This document shows positions 1 through 9,121 of a DNA stretch of 22,443 nucleotides, piece by piece. The position numbers and the translations under genes are program-made. Origin of the DNA: Larix sibirica (lineage: Eukaryota > Streptophyta > Pinopsida > Pinales > Pinaceae). Each line of letters begins with the position of its first letter. Positions within the stretch are counted from its first letter, which is position 1. Location of the stretch: the NCBI GenBank assembly GCA_004151065.3, contig NWUY0305016104.1:1-22443 (forward strand), read 5' to 3'. The notes beneath the pieces were generated by a model, which was not told the DNA's origin, searched no databases, and saw only the letters and a program-made list of their open reading frames with translations.

Positions 1-117
1 CCTATCCAAGTAAGCGGCGAGGGTCATGGGCTGTTTCCCTCTCCTTATCAGTCGAGCGTGCTTCCGCACCCACCATCAATAGGGCAGTGCACCCCCTTTA
101 TATCATCTGGAGACGCC

Positions 118-142
118 CTTGCCCTCCCTTTGGTCAAGCAAG
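118..142 (-). repeat. GACC-loop hairpin, copy 1
   Basis: CTTGC (118-122) pairs with GCAAG (138-142) around an interior containing CTTTGGTC (128-135). Compared with the copy at 10918, the 3' arm has AAGCAAG instead of GGGCAAG, which costs two base pairs. It lies inside the 41-bp repeat. Confidence 0.6.
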
Positions 143-242
143 CTTTTCCACTTTCTGGACTGAAATTCCCAGCAAGGCCAGCCAGGTAAACAGAGGATAA
201 CTCAATAGGCTACGTTTGAACTATCTATCATCTTTAGGCGCC

Positions 243-267
243 CTTGCCCTCCCTTTGGTCAAGCAAG
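243..267 (-). repeat. GACC-loop hairpin, copy 2
   Basis: Identical to the copy at 118-142, since both lie in the 41-bp direct repeat. It has the same two lost pairs, so the change predates the duplication. Confidence 0.6.
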
Positions 268-460
268 CTTTTCCACTTTGATTAGTAAATTTCCCGCCTT
301 CATTGGGCCGAGTTTGAACTCTCTATAATATTTATATATTGAGTGATACCCAAAAGCTTTCTGAAATTCCCGCCTAAAAGAAGGAGGGTAAGGAAAAAAC
401 ATTATTGGCTACTTACTCTTATTCACATAAGCCCACCTTGCTCTCTGAAATTCCCAGTCC

Positions 461-1080
461 TGAGAGCGGGTTCGTACCTCACCCCTCCTCACCTCCGGAT
501 CCTCGGTAAACTAGCCTTTTTCCCTCTCGGAGTTCGTTCGCTCCCCCTCTGAATATATAGAAGATAGTTAGGCTCGATAGCTTGCAAAAGGTGATAGGGT
601 TAACAAAAAATATGTGTATAGAAGGGGTAGCCTATGAAGTAAGGGCAAGACTTATAATACCTTCGCTCGACTGGCCCGCTAGTTAGTAGACAAGGGCTGG
701 TTTTATGACTTTTTTTTATTACTTTATGGGGGGGGCTGATTCCTTTCTCTACCCTTATTTCCCTTCCAGAGGCCGGGCCCACCTAGCATTCCGAGGAAAT
801 AAGCAAGTCTTCCCATAGTGCCTTTTATGGGAATTCATCTATAAGCAGTTGGATGTGCCTCATCAGATCGGATCGATGCTTCCGCGGAATCACCCGCCTA
901 ATGCAGTAATTTTATCCGGAGCCATTGTTGGTTAATTCCATTCCTCCTTAGAAATTCCTCATTAGAGAAGCATATACATTAATAAAGAAGCCCAGGAGCA
1001 TTGTGATAACAGGGACTCCCAGCCGAATAAGCCCTTAAGCCCGCCCAGGAACATTGGAAATCTATAGCGGCGTATGGCTC
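461..1080. other. Gene-free stretch
   Basis: No convincing gene, RNA or long repeat was found. There is a run of T at 711-717 and a run of G at 727-734. The short open frames here have no recognisable domain and are interrupted on both sides. Confidence 0.6.
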
Positions 1081-1114
1081 TGCTATGACTTGCTATGACT
1101 TGCTATGACTTGCT
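1081..1114. repeat. 10-bp tandem repeat, 3.4 copies
   Basis: The unit TGCTATGACT is perfectly repeated three times (1081-1110), followed by a partial TGCT. The following bases (GTATGTCTCTCTATGTGC) look like decayed extensions of the same motif. It is probably a slippage product. Confidence 0.95.
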
Positions 1115-2070
1115 GTATGTCTCTCTATGTGCTGGTGAGGTAATTGACTGGATGTTATTACAATACTTACGTTGATTCAACATTTGAAAATAAGACGCCA
1201 GACACATAGCTGCACATAGCCATAAATACTTGTTGACATACTAGCTATCACGTACACATCATTCCCCATCTAACGTTTAAATACGTAGCCACATCCACAG
1301 AAAAAGCCCTAATCCACAATTCCTACTCCCCTTGGCTGGGCTGCTCGGTTTGAATACTTTGATTTTTTATCGCGAGCTCAGTTGGGTTGGAAACAGGAAT
1401 TGCCAGTGGTTGTCGATAACCAGCCAGGAGGTCGTAAATACCCACATTGACAAGGAGGTAGGTGGTCATTTACCGCCGGTCAGCCAAGATACCACTACAT
1501 TCATAAGTTTTTATTGGTAATCAGTGTTAAGCCGTGACCCTTTCTTTCCTTTCATTAGTAAGAATCCTGCCAGGTAGTATTATTTATTTGGTTAATTGGT
1601 GCACCTCAAACACACAACTTCTGTATTGCATTATATAAGTGAATACACACACACACAAAAGCTAATAACGATCGACCTCACAAATACCACTCACTTGTTT
1701 ACATCGGCACCACCACTTCTTCTTTCCGCTTAAGCTATAGTTCGCTCAGCAGCTTCCATCTATGTAATTTGTCTACATCTCCTTTGGTAACATCACTTCA
1801 AGCATTTAAGTGTAAAGTTAAGCATCCTGATACTAGTCCGGCAGGATCAAGAAGGTGTTCTCCCATGCAGCAGGTCTGGTGCGGCTGGCATAATGGGTAA
1901 AAAAATGGAGTTTTACAGAATGCGTAAAGGTAAAGCACAAGCCATACATTATATAAGTACACATCCTCACACGCAATAAGTTAAGCACCACCTCCGTCCC
2001 GGGAAAATGGTAAAGAGAAAAGGTAACACAAAAAGAAAACCACCTGCTTCCTTCCTGGGGGCGGGTTCTA
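1115..2070. other. Gene-free stretch with cryptic simple sequence
   Basis: No gene was recognised. A 12-mer CATTATATAAGT occurs at 1629-1640 and again at 1947-1958. In both places an (AC)-rich tract follows, and AAGTTAAGCA-type sequence follows near 1815 and 1978, so this may be a diverged duplication with an offset of about 318. A CA microsatellite lies at about 1644-1656. A 62-codon frame near 1332 has no known domain. Confidence 0.5.
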
Positions 2071-2074
2071 TCTC

Positions 2075-2275
2075 TATCGGGTATGACTATGACTGACTGT
2101 GATCGATCGGCTATGATCAGCTGTAAATGACTCCTGTCTATGATCGGCTGCTATAGAATATATATATATATTCACTAACAGCCATTCCAGCATAAGCTAC
2201 CTACTCCCGATACCCGAACCCGAATCCAGAGCCCGAATCCAGAGACAGAGCCAGAACCCGACACACTGCCTGCCT
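2075..2275. repeat. Cryptically simple tract with 13-bp tandem pair
   Basis: CTATGA and GATCGGCT motifs recur between 2080 and 2150. A short TA run with palindromic flanks follows at about 2158-2172. CCCGAATCCAGAG is directly repeated at 2219-2231 and 2232-2244, with looser CCCGA copies on both sides. This is typical of slippage-prone non-coding DNA. Confidence 0.8.
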
Positions 2276-2342
2276 ACTACCTGCGCTCCCTACCACATAT
2301 GCTACTGCTGCTTATCGAGCTCACCACCCACCTGCGGATAAA

Positions 2343-2462
2343 GAAAAGTGGATAGTTACTGTATCCTTCTACCGCTGGATAGTTGCTGCCCCCACGAAGT
2401 TCGGTAAAGTCACGCCCGCTGTGGATAGTTTAAGTCTCGAAAAGCGGTAATGTTAAGTCTTT
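2343..2462. repeat. Degenerate TGGATAGTT repeat cluster
   Basis: The block TGGATAGTT recurs three times (about 2350, 2373 and 2422), each preceded by a short purine or CTG element. A TTAAGTCT block also recurs (about 2429 and 2453). Units are spaced 23-50 bases apart and are strongly diverged. No function is evident. Confidence 0.6.
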
Positions 2463-3060
2463 TCTTATCTTACCCATGAGTCAGGCTTATCTCTAGCTGT
2501 CTGTCTCTCAGTAATGTAGGAAAGTAGCTAGTCAAGTCGAAAGTAATCGAGTGCAAGCCATCGAGTGATAGTAACGAGAGCAATCTGTCTCCCTAACAAA
2601 TTCTATCGCTCCAAAGTTTCAATCCCCCACAGAGCTCCTTTATTATCCCTACGACCGATCAGTACTTGTCTCATTACTTGCCGTTCATAGTAGATATCCT
2701 CACTGTAGGGGCATATATACTTATATAATTCAATGTGCAGAGGGATCTTTCATCCAAAACAATAGACTCTGAATGCATTAAGCGAAAAAGCCTAATTTGT
2801 ATCTCACGCCTAAGCATGAGGAAAGTATATTAACCAAAATGACCACCCACAACGTCAAACTACTCACGCTATATAAATTATTTACCACTAAGCTACTAAC
2901 GCTCACCTTTAGACCTTCGTCTCACCTAACTAATCATGCTCTAAACCTTCTATACTATCTTTGTATTGTCTTAGGAGAATCATCCATTAGCAGTGTGTAA
3001 AGTATCGGGTTAAGGGAGATATGAAACCAGGAGCAAAGTGCACATTTGTAAACAGGTAAG
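2463..3060. other. Gene-free stretch upstream of the tRNA-like sequence
   Basis: There is no recognisable gene. A short open frame at 2797-3000 starts with a non-ATG codon (TTG) and encodes no recognisable domain. The segment at 2520-2580 has loosely repeated ATCGAGTG and GTAACGAG words. Confidence 0.5.
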
Positions 3061-3073
3061 GTCCTAAAAATAA

Positions 3074-3119
3074 GGGCAGGGTGGTTAGCGCATCTGTTTT
3101 GGGTACAGAGCGCCTTATT
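3074..3119 (+). pseudogene. trnP: tRNA-Pro(UGG)-like fragment
   Basis: The anticodon arm is intact: stem TCTGT (3093-3097), loop TTTGGGT (3098-3104) with anticodon TGG at 3100-3102, and stem ACAGA (3105-3109). The preceding D-arm (3074-3091) matches the plant mitochondrial trnP D-arm, as recalled, at about 14 of 18 positions and ends in GGTTAGCGC. Similarity continues to about 3117 and then stops. The normal T-arm and acceptor stem do not follow. Oddly, AATAAGG (3069-3075) is the exact complement of CCTTATT (3113-3119), so the fragment could close as a shortened cloverleaf lacking a T-arm. A GGGGT/ACCCC hairpin with an 8-base loop lies at 3132-3149. An eroded pseudogene is most likely; a minimal tRNA is a weaker possibility. 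Confidence 0.7.
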
Positions 3120-3131
3120 GATCGCAGACAT

Positions 3132-3149
3132 GGGGTCAAAAGTTACCCC
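3132..3149 (+). other. T-arm-like hairpin next to the tRNA-Pro fragment
   Basis: GGGGT (3132-3136) pairs with ACCCC (3145-3149) around the loop CAAAAGTT. Its shape and position resemble a T-arm, but it sits 22 bases beyond the anticodon arm. The following GGCCCGA finds no partner upstream of the D-arm, so a normal acceptor stem cannot be drawn. Confidence 0.5.
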
Positions 3150-3156
3150 GGCCCGA

Positions 3157-4440
3157 CTTTATTTCTATAGTTGACCATATCATTAGCCTTCTTCAAAATA
3201 TAGATCATATTACTGTGGAAGCGACCCTGCTATAGTAGTTTATTTGGGACGGCGGTCGACCATTGGTTATTTAATTCGTGCTCAGCTTAGCGACTATAGT
3301 TTCGAACCAAAGCTTGGAAACGAGAACCAGCGCAAGCTTTAGTAACAGATTCTTAAAGAGATAGAAAACAGATAGAGATAGGGTTTCCCCCTCTCCCCTC
3401 CCTATCCTCTTAATGATAATATTTTGCTTCCTCCGGATATACCGACGGAGGAATTGATTAAATAGAATTTTTATCTCTCGGTCAAATAGAAAGGGTGGAA
3501 TGGTACCTTGAAGCTGGTGTCCATATTTATTATGAAGTATGGAGATAGGTGTATCGCTCATATTCCTCAGATGTTGAAAGCAACAACGCAACACATGCCG
3601 TTTGAGCAGCTCCTGCAAGCGCAAGCCATTCCATTATAGCAGATACAATATGCGGCCAAGCAAGTACGCGATGGCCTTTCCGTTATAATATGATACAATT
3701 TCTACGAATCAGCTGGGGAAGAGGGACTCTGCCACATATTTATAGCGATAGGAGGAGCGGCGCGAGTAGTTCAATTGGTGCTTTATAATCTTCCCTGCTG
3801 TATCCACATAGCTATGGGCTGCTTGCGCTTTCCCGAGGGATAGATAAATTGTACGATTCAAAGTGACGGAAAAGAGACGATGAAAAGAGAAGAATTCAAT
3901 CTTAGGAACGGTAGGCCAGGGAGAAAGACAGACCGAGACTCACGTAACCAATCTTGTCAGAGGTTCTTACCTAATCTATAGTGTCGGAGTCATGGACTAA
4001 GATATCGGCTAATTAGGGAACTAAGGGGACTAAGATAGAGAGTCTCTCTTATGGACTTAGTTACATGGGGAAATGGATGGAGACAAAAATAAGCGTGCTT
4101 CGCGGCAAGCAGGGATCAAGGAAAGGCTTTAAGGCACTTATAAAACAATACGACGTATAGTTTTAATCACTATATAGGAGGTTTATTGAAACTAGTGGGC
4201 ACTAACACCTCCTGTTATGATGGGTCATGCATGATGGGTAGAGCACTGTTGTGAAGGTTTTTAATAAGGCCTGCTGTGCTGCTGTCTCTGCCAGGAGAAT
4301 ATGAATTGGAACCCCCCAAAAACACCAACGTGCCTTGACTTTGGTATAAAATAAAGTCCTCTATCATTTCGGTAACTAGAGAGACCAGAGCGTTATTATA
4401 TATATAATGACCGGAAGAAAGAAAAACAAAAAAAAGTAAA
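3157..4440. other. Gene-free stretch
   Basis: No gene was recognised. On the minus strand a frame spans 3271-3624, but its start is TTG; from the first ATG it would encode 96 residues. That product is basic in the middle with a hydrophobic, leucine-rich C-terminal part, and no family was recognised. GGACTAAGAT is repeated near 3992 and 4027. ATGATGGGT is directly repeated near 4217 and 4231 around a CATGCATG palindrome. A short TA-rich palindrome lies near 4395-4407. Confidence 0.5.
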
Positions 4441-4444
4441 GTAT

Positions 4445-4460
4445 TCTCCTTATCAGTCGA
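4445..4460 (+). repeat. 16-bp dispersed repeat, copy 2
   Basis: TCTCCTTATCAGTCGA is identical to positions 40-55 of the window. The flanks differ (GCGTG against ACCTC). It is one of many very short shared words in this DNA. Confidence 0.85.
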
Positions 4461-5803
4461 ACCTCCTTGGGCATCCTCATTTACTTCATGGGTGGGGCTT
4501 ATAGTGCTATATCAAACTGGATAGGATTTCTTTATTCCGCTGATGCAGCAGCACACCTTCTTTTTGTATACAAAAAAGTATGTACCCTCTGTTGATACTG
4601 AAACCGGGCAGCATAATATTTCTCTCTATTGGTCCATGTTTGCATAAACATTATATATCTGGGTACCCTCAATACCGGTGACATTCCACCAGCGTGGTAA
4701 TTATTTCCATTCATGATGACCCCCATAAATTGAGTGAGCAAGCATGGACGCTCCTAATCTGACCTGAATTGCTTCTTGACCTGACCTTCTACGATTATCG
4801 GGATAAAGGTACCTAACCAAGGTGTGTCAACCTTTCCTTCGGCCCACACGATGAAGCTCTTTGATGAACGCTCCTATCCAAAAGCTGGGTAAAGACAGGT
4901 CATTGATTAAAATGCCATGCTATTCTTAGTTCCCCCATATTTGTTTCTAGCTCCGGTGGCTTATCCTTGACCGTTGCTTGCTTTTTTGAATCTGTGCCCC
5001 GTTGCTTGTTCCTGTTTGCCTGGTTATGCAAATAGTAGCGGGCAATATAGTAGGGAGCAGCAGTAGCAGTGCAAGGTTCGGTAGTTGGTAGTTGGGATTC
5101 GGAAGCGAGCGGGGGTAGTATAAAAGCGGGTTGGTTCGGTCTCTAACTCAATGGCTCCTTCTTTGGGTAGCGCTCTCAATGACAGGGCTCCTTGTCTTTG
5201 TTACATCCCTTTCCCGTAATCTTAATGGGAGCAAGGCTCTTATAACACTGGGCAATATCATAAAATAGAATACCCTGCCCGCTAAAAGAAAGAACCCGTT
5301 TCTCTCTATTTTGCTCCTCCCAATATATGTTTAATTATTAAGTCCCACGTCCTATCCATACCTATCGTCCAGAACACCTTCCTATCCCGCTTTCACTCTA
5401 CCTTATTCTCGGATCGGAGCAGTCCTACCCATCACTAATATTTTTTAGCTTAGCCGGCCCAATTCAATTTTATGTTGACTATAACTACTATACAATATCC
5501 AAATTATTAAAATAACCGGTTCGGAGATTTCGGAGATGTGTTGCGGAAATGAAATTTTAGGTGTGGCAATGCGGGCTTTCAAAGGGAGGAAAGTAAAGAA
5601 TGCAGTAACGGTGCGAGAACTTAAACTAAGCAGTCCAATTCCAAAAGCAAGCTCGACCAATAAACCAGGCGGACCCAGTAATAAATTATATCGAGGCCCC
5701 CCCTAGGTCGGACTACGATAACATAAGTAAAGCCCGAGGCGGAATAACTGAAGGTTACACTCATACCTGGCTCTTGGCTTTTGTGGGTGAGGTACGAATG
5801 ATT
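4461..5803. other. Gene-free stretch
   Basis: No gene was recognised. On the minus strand, 5660-5445 reads as a short hydrophobic frame, but it is only 71 codons and no known mitochondrial subunit was recognised. Between 5040 and 5130 the DNA is cryptically simple, with GTAG, GGTAGTTGG and GCGGG words. Confidence 0.5.
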
Positions 5804-5839
5804 CCCCTCCCTTTGGTCGGGCGAGGGGGTTCGCTCGAC
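5804..5839 (-). repeat. GACC-loop hairpin, variant with a second stem
   Basis: The CTTTGGTC core is at 5811-5818. CCCCTC (5804-5809) can pair with GAGGGG (5823-5828). Alternatively GTCGGGCGA (5816-5824) pairs with TCGCTCGAC (5831-5839) over nine pairs including one G-T, with loop GGGGGT. The two folds exclude each other. Confidence 0.55.
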
Positions 5840-7000
5840 TTCGTGATCCCTAACCTCGGTTTGACCTCCTTTTATCCTTCAAGCGTAAAAAGAGAAGAGA
5901 TGGCAGCAAGAGAAAGACTTAAAGCATTATGCTTTATATTAAATATACTTATTAGTCCCTAATCCCATTACTTATGTATGCTTTAAGTTTATCTCCAATC
6001 ACAAATACACATTATACCTTCAGTTCCCCCCCATATATGCTTTCTGGGAACAATAATACTTCATCACGCTTTATGGACTCAATCCCAATACTCTCTATTA
6101 AGCTTTCTGGAAACAAAGAGGGGATTATGTATTTTAGCAACGACAGCGTTGAGGATTATGTATGACGTGAGCTGTTGAGGACGATAATGTTTGAGTCTTA
6201 TTAGCTACTAAGGTTTAGCTGGATACGCACACAAGCAGAATAGACAGATAGATACGGATCCGCGTTAGTAAAAATAGATAATATATATATATATTATACA
6301 TATATGGTGAAATGAACATGACATTGATTAATTAATTCGGTCCCATACATAGCAAAAGTGCTTGGATATGCGTCCGTACACATCCAGATGAGGCCTGGTA
6401 AAATAATAGTTCACTTGCTATCTTGAGGCTTTTGGATATCGTTTTTATACACTTACGCTTCTATATTATTTTATTGATTGCTAACGCGAAGCCCCTTGGT
6501 TATACCCGCAGACGCCCCGCATTAAAATGATACCCCGCGATCAACAGATACATAGCAAAACACAGGTGTCACATAGAGCTGCTACGACATATTTGATTCC
6601 AAATAGCCCCAGCTTTTCTTATAATCTACGTTATTATTACTTAATTAGTTCTTACGTTGAATTTACAATGGCTCAAGTAGTTCACGCCTGCATACCCACC
6701 TTTCTATACCGCCCGCATTTCTGCATTTCCTTAAGTTTGTTAGCCTTCCAAGAGAGAAGGACCCCGCTGAGGCTCGACCAAACTCGCATCTCTATGACCC
6801 GTTCGGTACATTTCCTCGTACCTCGAAAATGATTTAACTTTCCCTATTTTATAATAAATAAATAATTACAATATATGACGTTGCATCAAGACGTTTACCT
6901 TGTCCATACAGGATAGGTTAGAGTTCGTCTTGCCCTCCTTATTGCCTTAGCTGAAGTCCTACGATTCCCCCAATATGAGTACAAACAATTTAATATATTA
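5840..7000. other. Gene-free stretch
   Basis: No gene was recognised. A 63-codon ATG frame (5974-6165) and a 101-codon frame (6527-6832) encode nothing recognisable. GCTTTCTGG(G/A)AACA occurs twice (about 6039 and 6102). A TA microsatellite lies at about 6281-6296. GAGGATTATGT repeats loosely near 6150. Confidence 0.5.
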
Positions 7001-7048
7001 TATCACATTGATACGTCTTCACATATGATATGTGATCGATACGTCCTT
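7001..7048. repeat. Palindrome between short direct repeats
   Basis: CACATAT (7020-7026) and ATATGTG (7028-7034) form a perfect inverted repeat around one G. GATACGTC lies on both sides, at 7010-7017 and 7038-7045. The sequence is AT-rich and may be chance or a small inverted duplication. Confidence 0.6.
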
Positions 7049-8289
7049 GCCTAATACACAAAACCAGTTGTTAAATCCATGGAAGATACTCCGGAAGGGA
7101 AATACATTACAAAACCTATTCATTCTTTCTAGTGCATATGGGCTAAAGCTCTACTACTTGACATAGTACGACATTATGTAAGGGGAACCCCCCCTTTTTT
7201 GAAAAAAGCTAGTTGACTTGCCCTTTTGTTTTAATAAGCAGCTGGAGCATTCTGCGATCTTAAGAGGTCGCCTGAGCCATTCGACGAATTCTGGGCAAGG
7301 CCAGACATCTTCCACTGATCCCGCCTGGGCAGGGGAACCGGGAGTGAGCTTGTGAAAAGCGCTCCTTCCTTATCCTTCATGGCGTCAAATTTAGAAGCTG
7401 TACATTCTCCCTTATATATAAAGAAGGCCTGCGAAGGCAGTCTCTTTGACATGCTGGTAAGGATTTACAAAACCCTTCTTCGAGCCTCTTTTTTTTTTTA
7501 AGGCCCTTAAAATAGAGAGGCTATTTATTAAAGTAGAGCTGGCGGGCGGCCATGGCTACGAGAACCTCTATGCAACTCTCTGAGATGGATACTCAATATA
7601 TTTATCCTCCTTCTAATAAATGAAGCGAGTATCTTAAGCTCTGAGTGATCGATCGTTACTTTTTCTAAAGTGAATAGCTCTCTATTTTCAAAGGATTCGA
7701 TCCAGCCCTTGAAATAGCTGCATGTTTAAAAAGGCCTTTTTTAAGAGGGGGCCTTAGCCATTAAAAGGAGGATAGGAAAAAGGATAAGACTGATGCCTAG
7801 GGTGCCCAGGGGGATAGCACCGAATAGCATTACCCTGGGGTAGCCATGGAAACCGCGGAAGATTGCTGGGGTACCGTGAACGGAGGATTGATGGGGTACC
7901 CATGGATGGGTTGATATTCTATATATAATACCGGTCTTCATTCCGTTAGGGGGAAGAGTGGCGTACCATTCAGTTGCAAACCTTTCAAAGTGGAGAACAG
8001 GGGGATGCACTGATATCTTTGGTAAAGCCCAGAAAGAACCATTGAGACAAGGAAACAAACGAGATCGGTTGGAAACAGAGCCAAGATCAGAACTACTTGA
8101 CCCAAAGGGGATTTGGTATTTCTTTGGTTGACTCAAAAGAGCTTTTACCCTTCAAAGATTTGGACACTTTTTTTCTTTTTCTTTTTCTTTTAGGGGCATA
8201 AATAAATTTGGTAAGTTATTATTAAGTAGTATAGGTGGTTGGGGTATATAAGGGTAGTTGGAAACACGTAATAAAGGGTAAGGGGGGTA
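7049..8289. other. Gene-free stretch with a weak minus-strand frame
   Basis: A minus-strand frame runs from 8136 to 7741 (131 codons), but it starts with TTG and its first ATG is near codon 65. Its last 30 residues are strongly hydrophobic and could span a membrane. No family was recognised. A second minus-strand frame (7452-7231) is similar in quality. CTTTTTT and AAAAAAG form an A/T hairpin at about 7193-7207, and a T-rich pyrimidine tract lies at 8167-8191. Confidence 0.4.
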
Positions 8290-9121
8290 AAGTCAGAGTG
8301 CCATACCTCCTAAGATTAATTCAGCGAGTGTTATAAACGAAGCATATCCTGCCTGGTTGTCTGGGCATATCCTATCCAATTTATGAAGCCCGTCCCCATC
8401 CAAGGAGGTGAAATTCTAGGCCCATAATCAAGCTATCCGGCAGTTGTTCAACGCAACGATATCTGCCTCAAGTTTCTTTATGGCTGTAATGAATCTAATC
8501 CGGGGCAGTTCAACGATATCTCTCTGCTAAAGGGAGACCCTCTATCTCGGGACCGACCATCCGTCTGGTGCTGCTTCTAAGATAAAGTCATGGGTTGGGC
8601 ATAACTCCATCATATATTCTAGGGTAAAGGGGTAATGAAGGAAGGGTAAGGTGAAGGTTTCATAGCACACATGCCATCCCATCCATACTGTACTGCTTTT
8701 CCTGGTGGAATGCATAGATTGGCAGCACTCCCCACTCAATGCCCTAGGATGACGGGAGAAAGAGGTAAAGGTAAGAAGGTTGGTTTCATGCCACCATCAA
8801 TACAGTACTTATCTTCCTGGTGGACTGAATGGGTTGGACAGCCCTAAGAACCCTCCATGTCCTAGGTCTCCAAGGTAAAGTAAATAACAGAAGGAAAAAG
8901 GGGCATGCTCAAAGGGTTCCCCGTACCTCCTAAGATTCCTAAAGGCAAGTGCGCAAAGCGTATACTGGCTGGCTCTGTCTGGGCATATCCAGTCATAAGC
9001 TTGTCCATCCAACGAGGTTCTCTGATGGACCCTAATTGCAAGCCATCTGGCATTTGAAAATATAAGCTTAAGTTCTTTCTGTACTATATCTGTCTAAAGG
9101 GAAAACCCCCTCTATCTCTTG
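8290..9121 (-). repeat. Diverged duplication, A-B-B'-A'
   Basis: Block A (about 8300-8551) and A' (about 8930-9121) share, in the same order, ACCTCCTAAGATT, TGTCTGGGCATATCC, a CATCCAA.GAGGT block, an AAG.(C/T)ATC(C/T)GGCA block, and a C(T)AAAGGGA.A(C)CC..CTATCTC block. B (about 8650-8775) and B' (about 8785-8900) share a TTTCAT...CCATC.ATAC..TACT block, CTTCCTGGTGGA and a CCTAGG block. By eye identity is roughly 60-70 percent with many indels. The reverse complement is related to 18801-19236. On the minus strand parts of A and A' read as similar peptides ending LILGG or GILGG, but frames are broken, so coding is not supported. Confidence 0.65.

Larger units (their letters stand above)
85..460. 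repeat. Degenerate tandem array, about 125-bp period
   Basis: A perfect 41-bp direct repeat lies at 114-154 and 239-279, offset 125. It holds a CTTTGGTC core (128-135 and 253-260) and ends in a TTTTCCACTTT tract. Around it, other blocks recur with changes: a TTGAACT.TCTAT.AT.TTTA block at about 215-236 and 311-334, and a CTGAAATTCCC(A/G) block at about 159-170, 360-373 and 444-456. The outer units are eroded and only the 41-bp core is intact, so the core was either copied recently or homogenised. No coding sequence is seen here. Confidence 0.8.

Noticed and set aside
2797-3000. 67-codon plus-strand frame
   Set aside because: It begins with TTG and has no recognisable content.
3271-3624. 117-codon minus-strand frame
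   Set aside because: The start is TTG and the product matches no family I know. From the first ATG only 96 codons remain.
3764-3779. A word like the D-arm of plastid trnD (GTAGTTCAATTGGT)
   Set aside because: Only 14 bases match and neither an anticodon arm nor a T-arm follows.
7680-7705. GGATTCGATCC, T-loop-like
   Set aside because: No supporting stem of five pairs and no anticodon arm upstream.
7741-8136. 131-codon minus-strand frame with a hydrophobic end
   Set aside because: The start is TTG, the first ATG is near codon 65, and no family was recognised. Kept only as a note in the stretch description.
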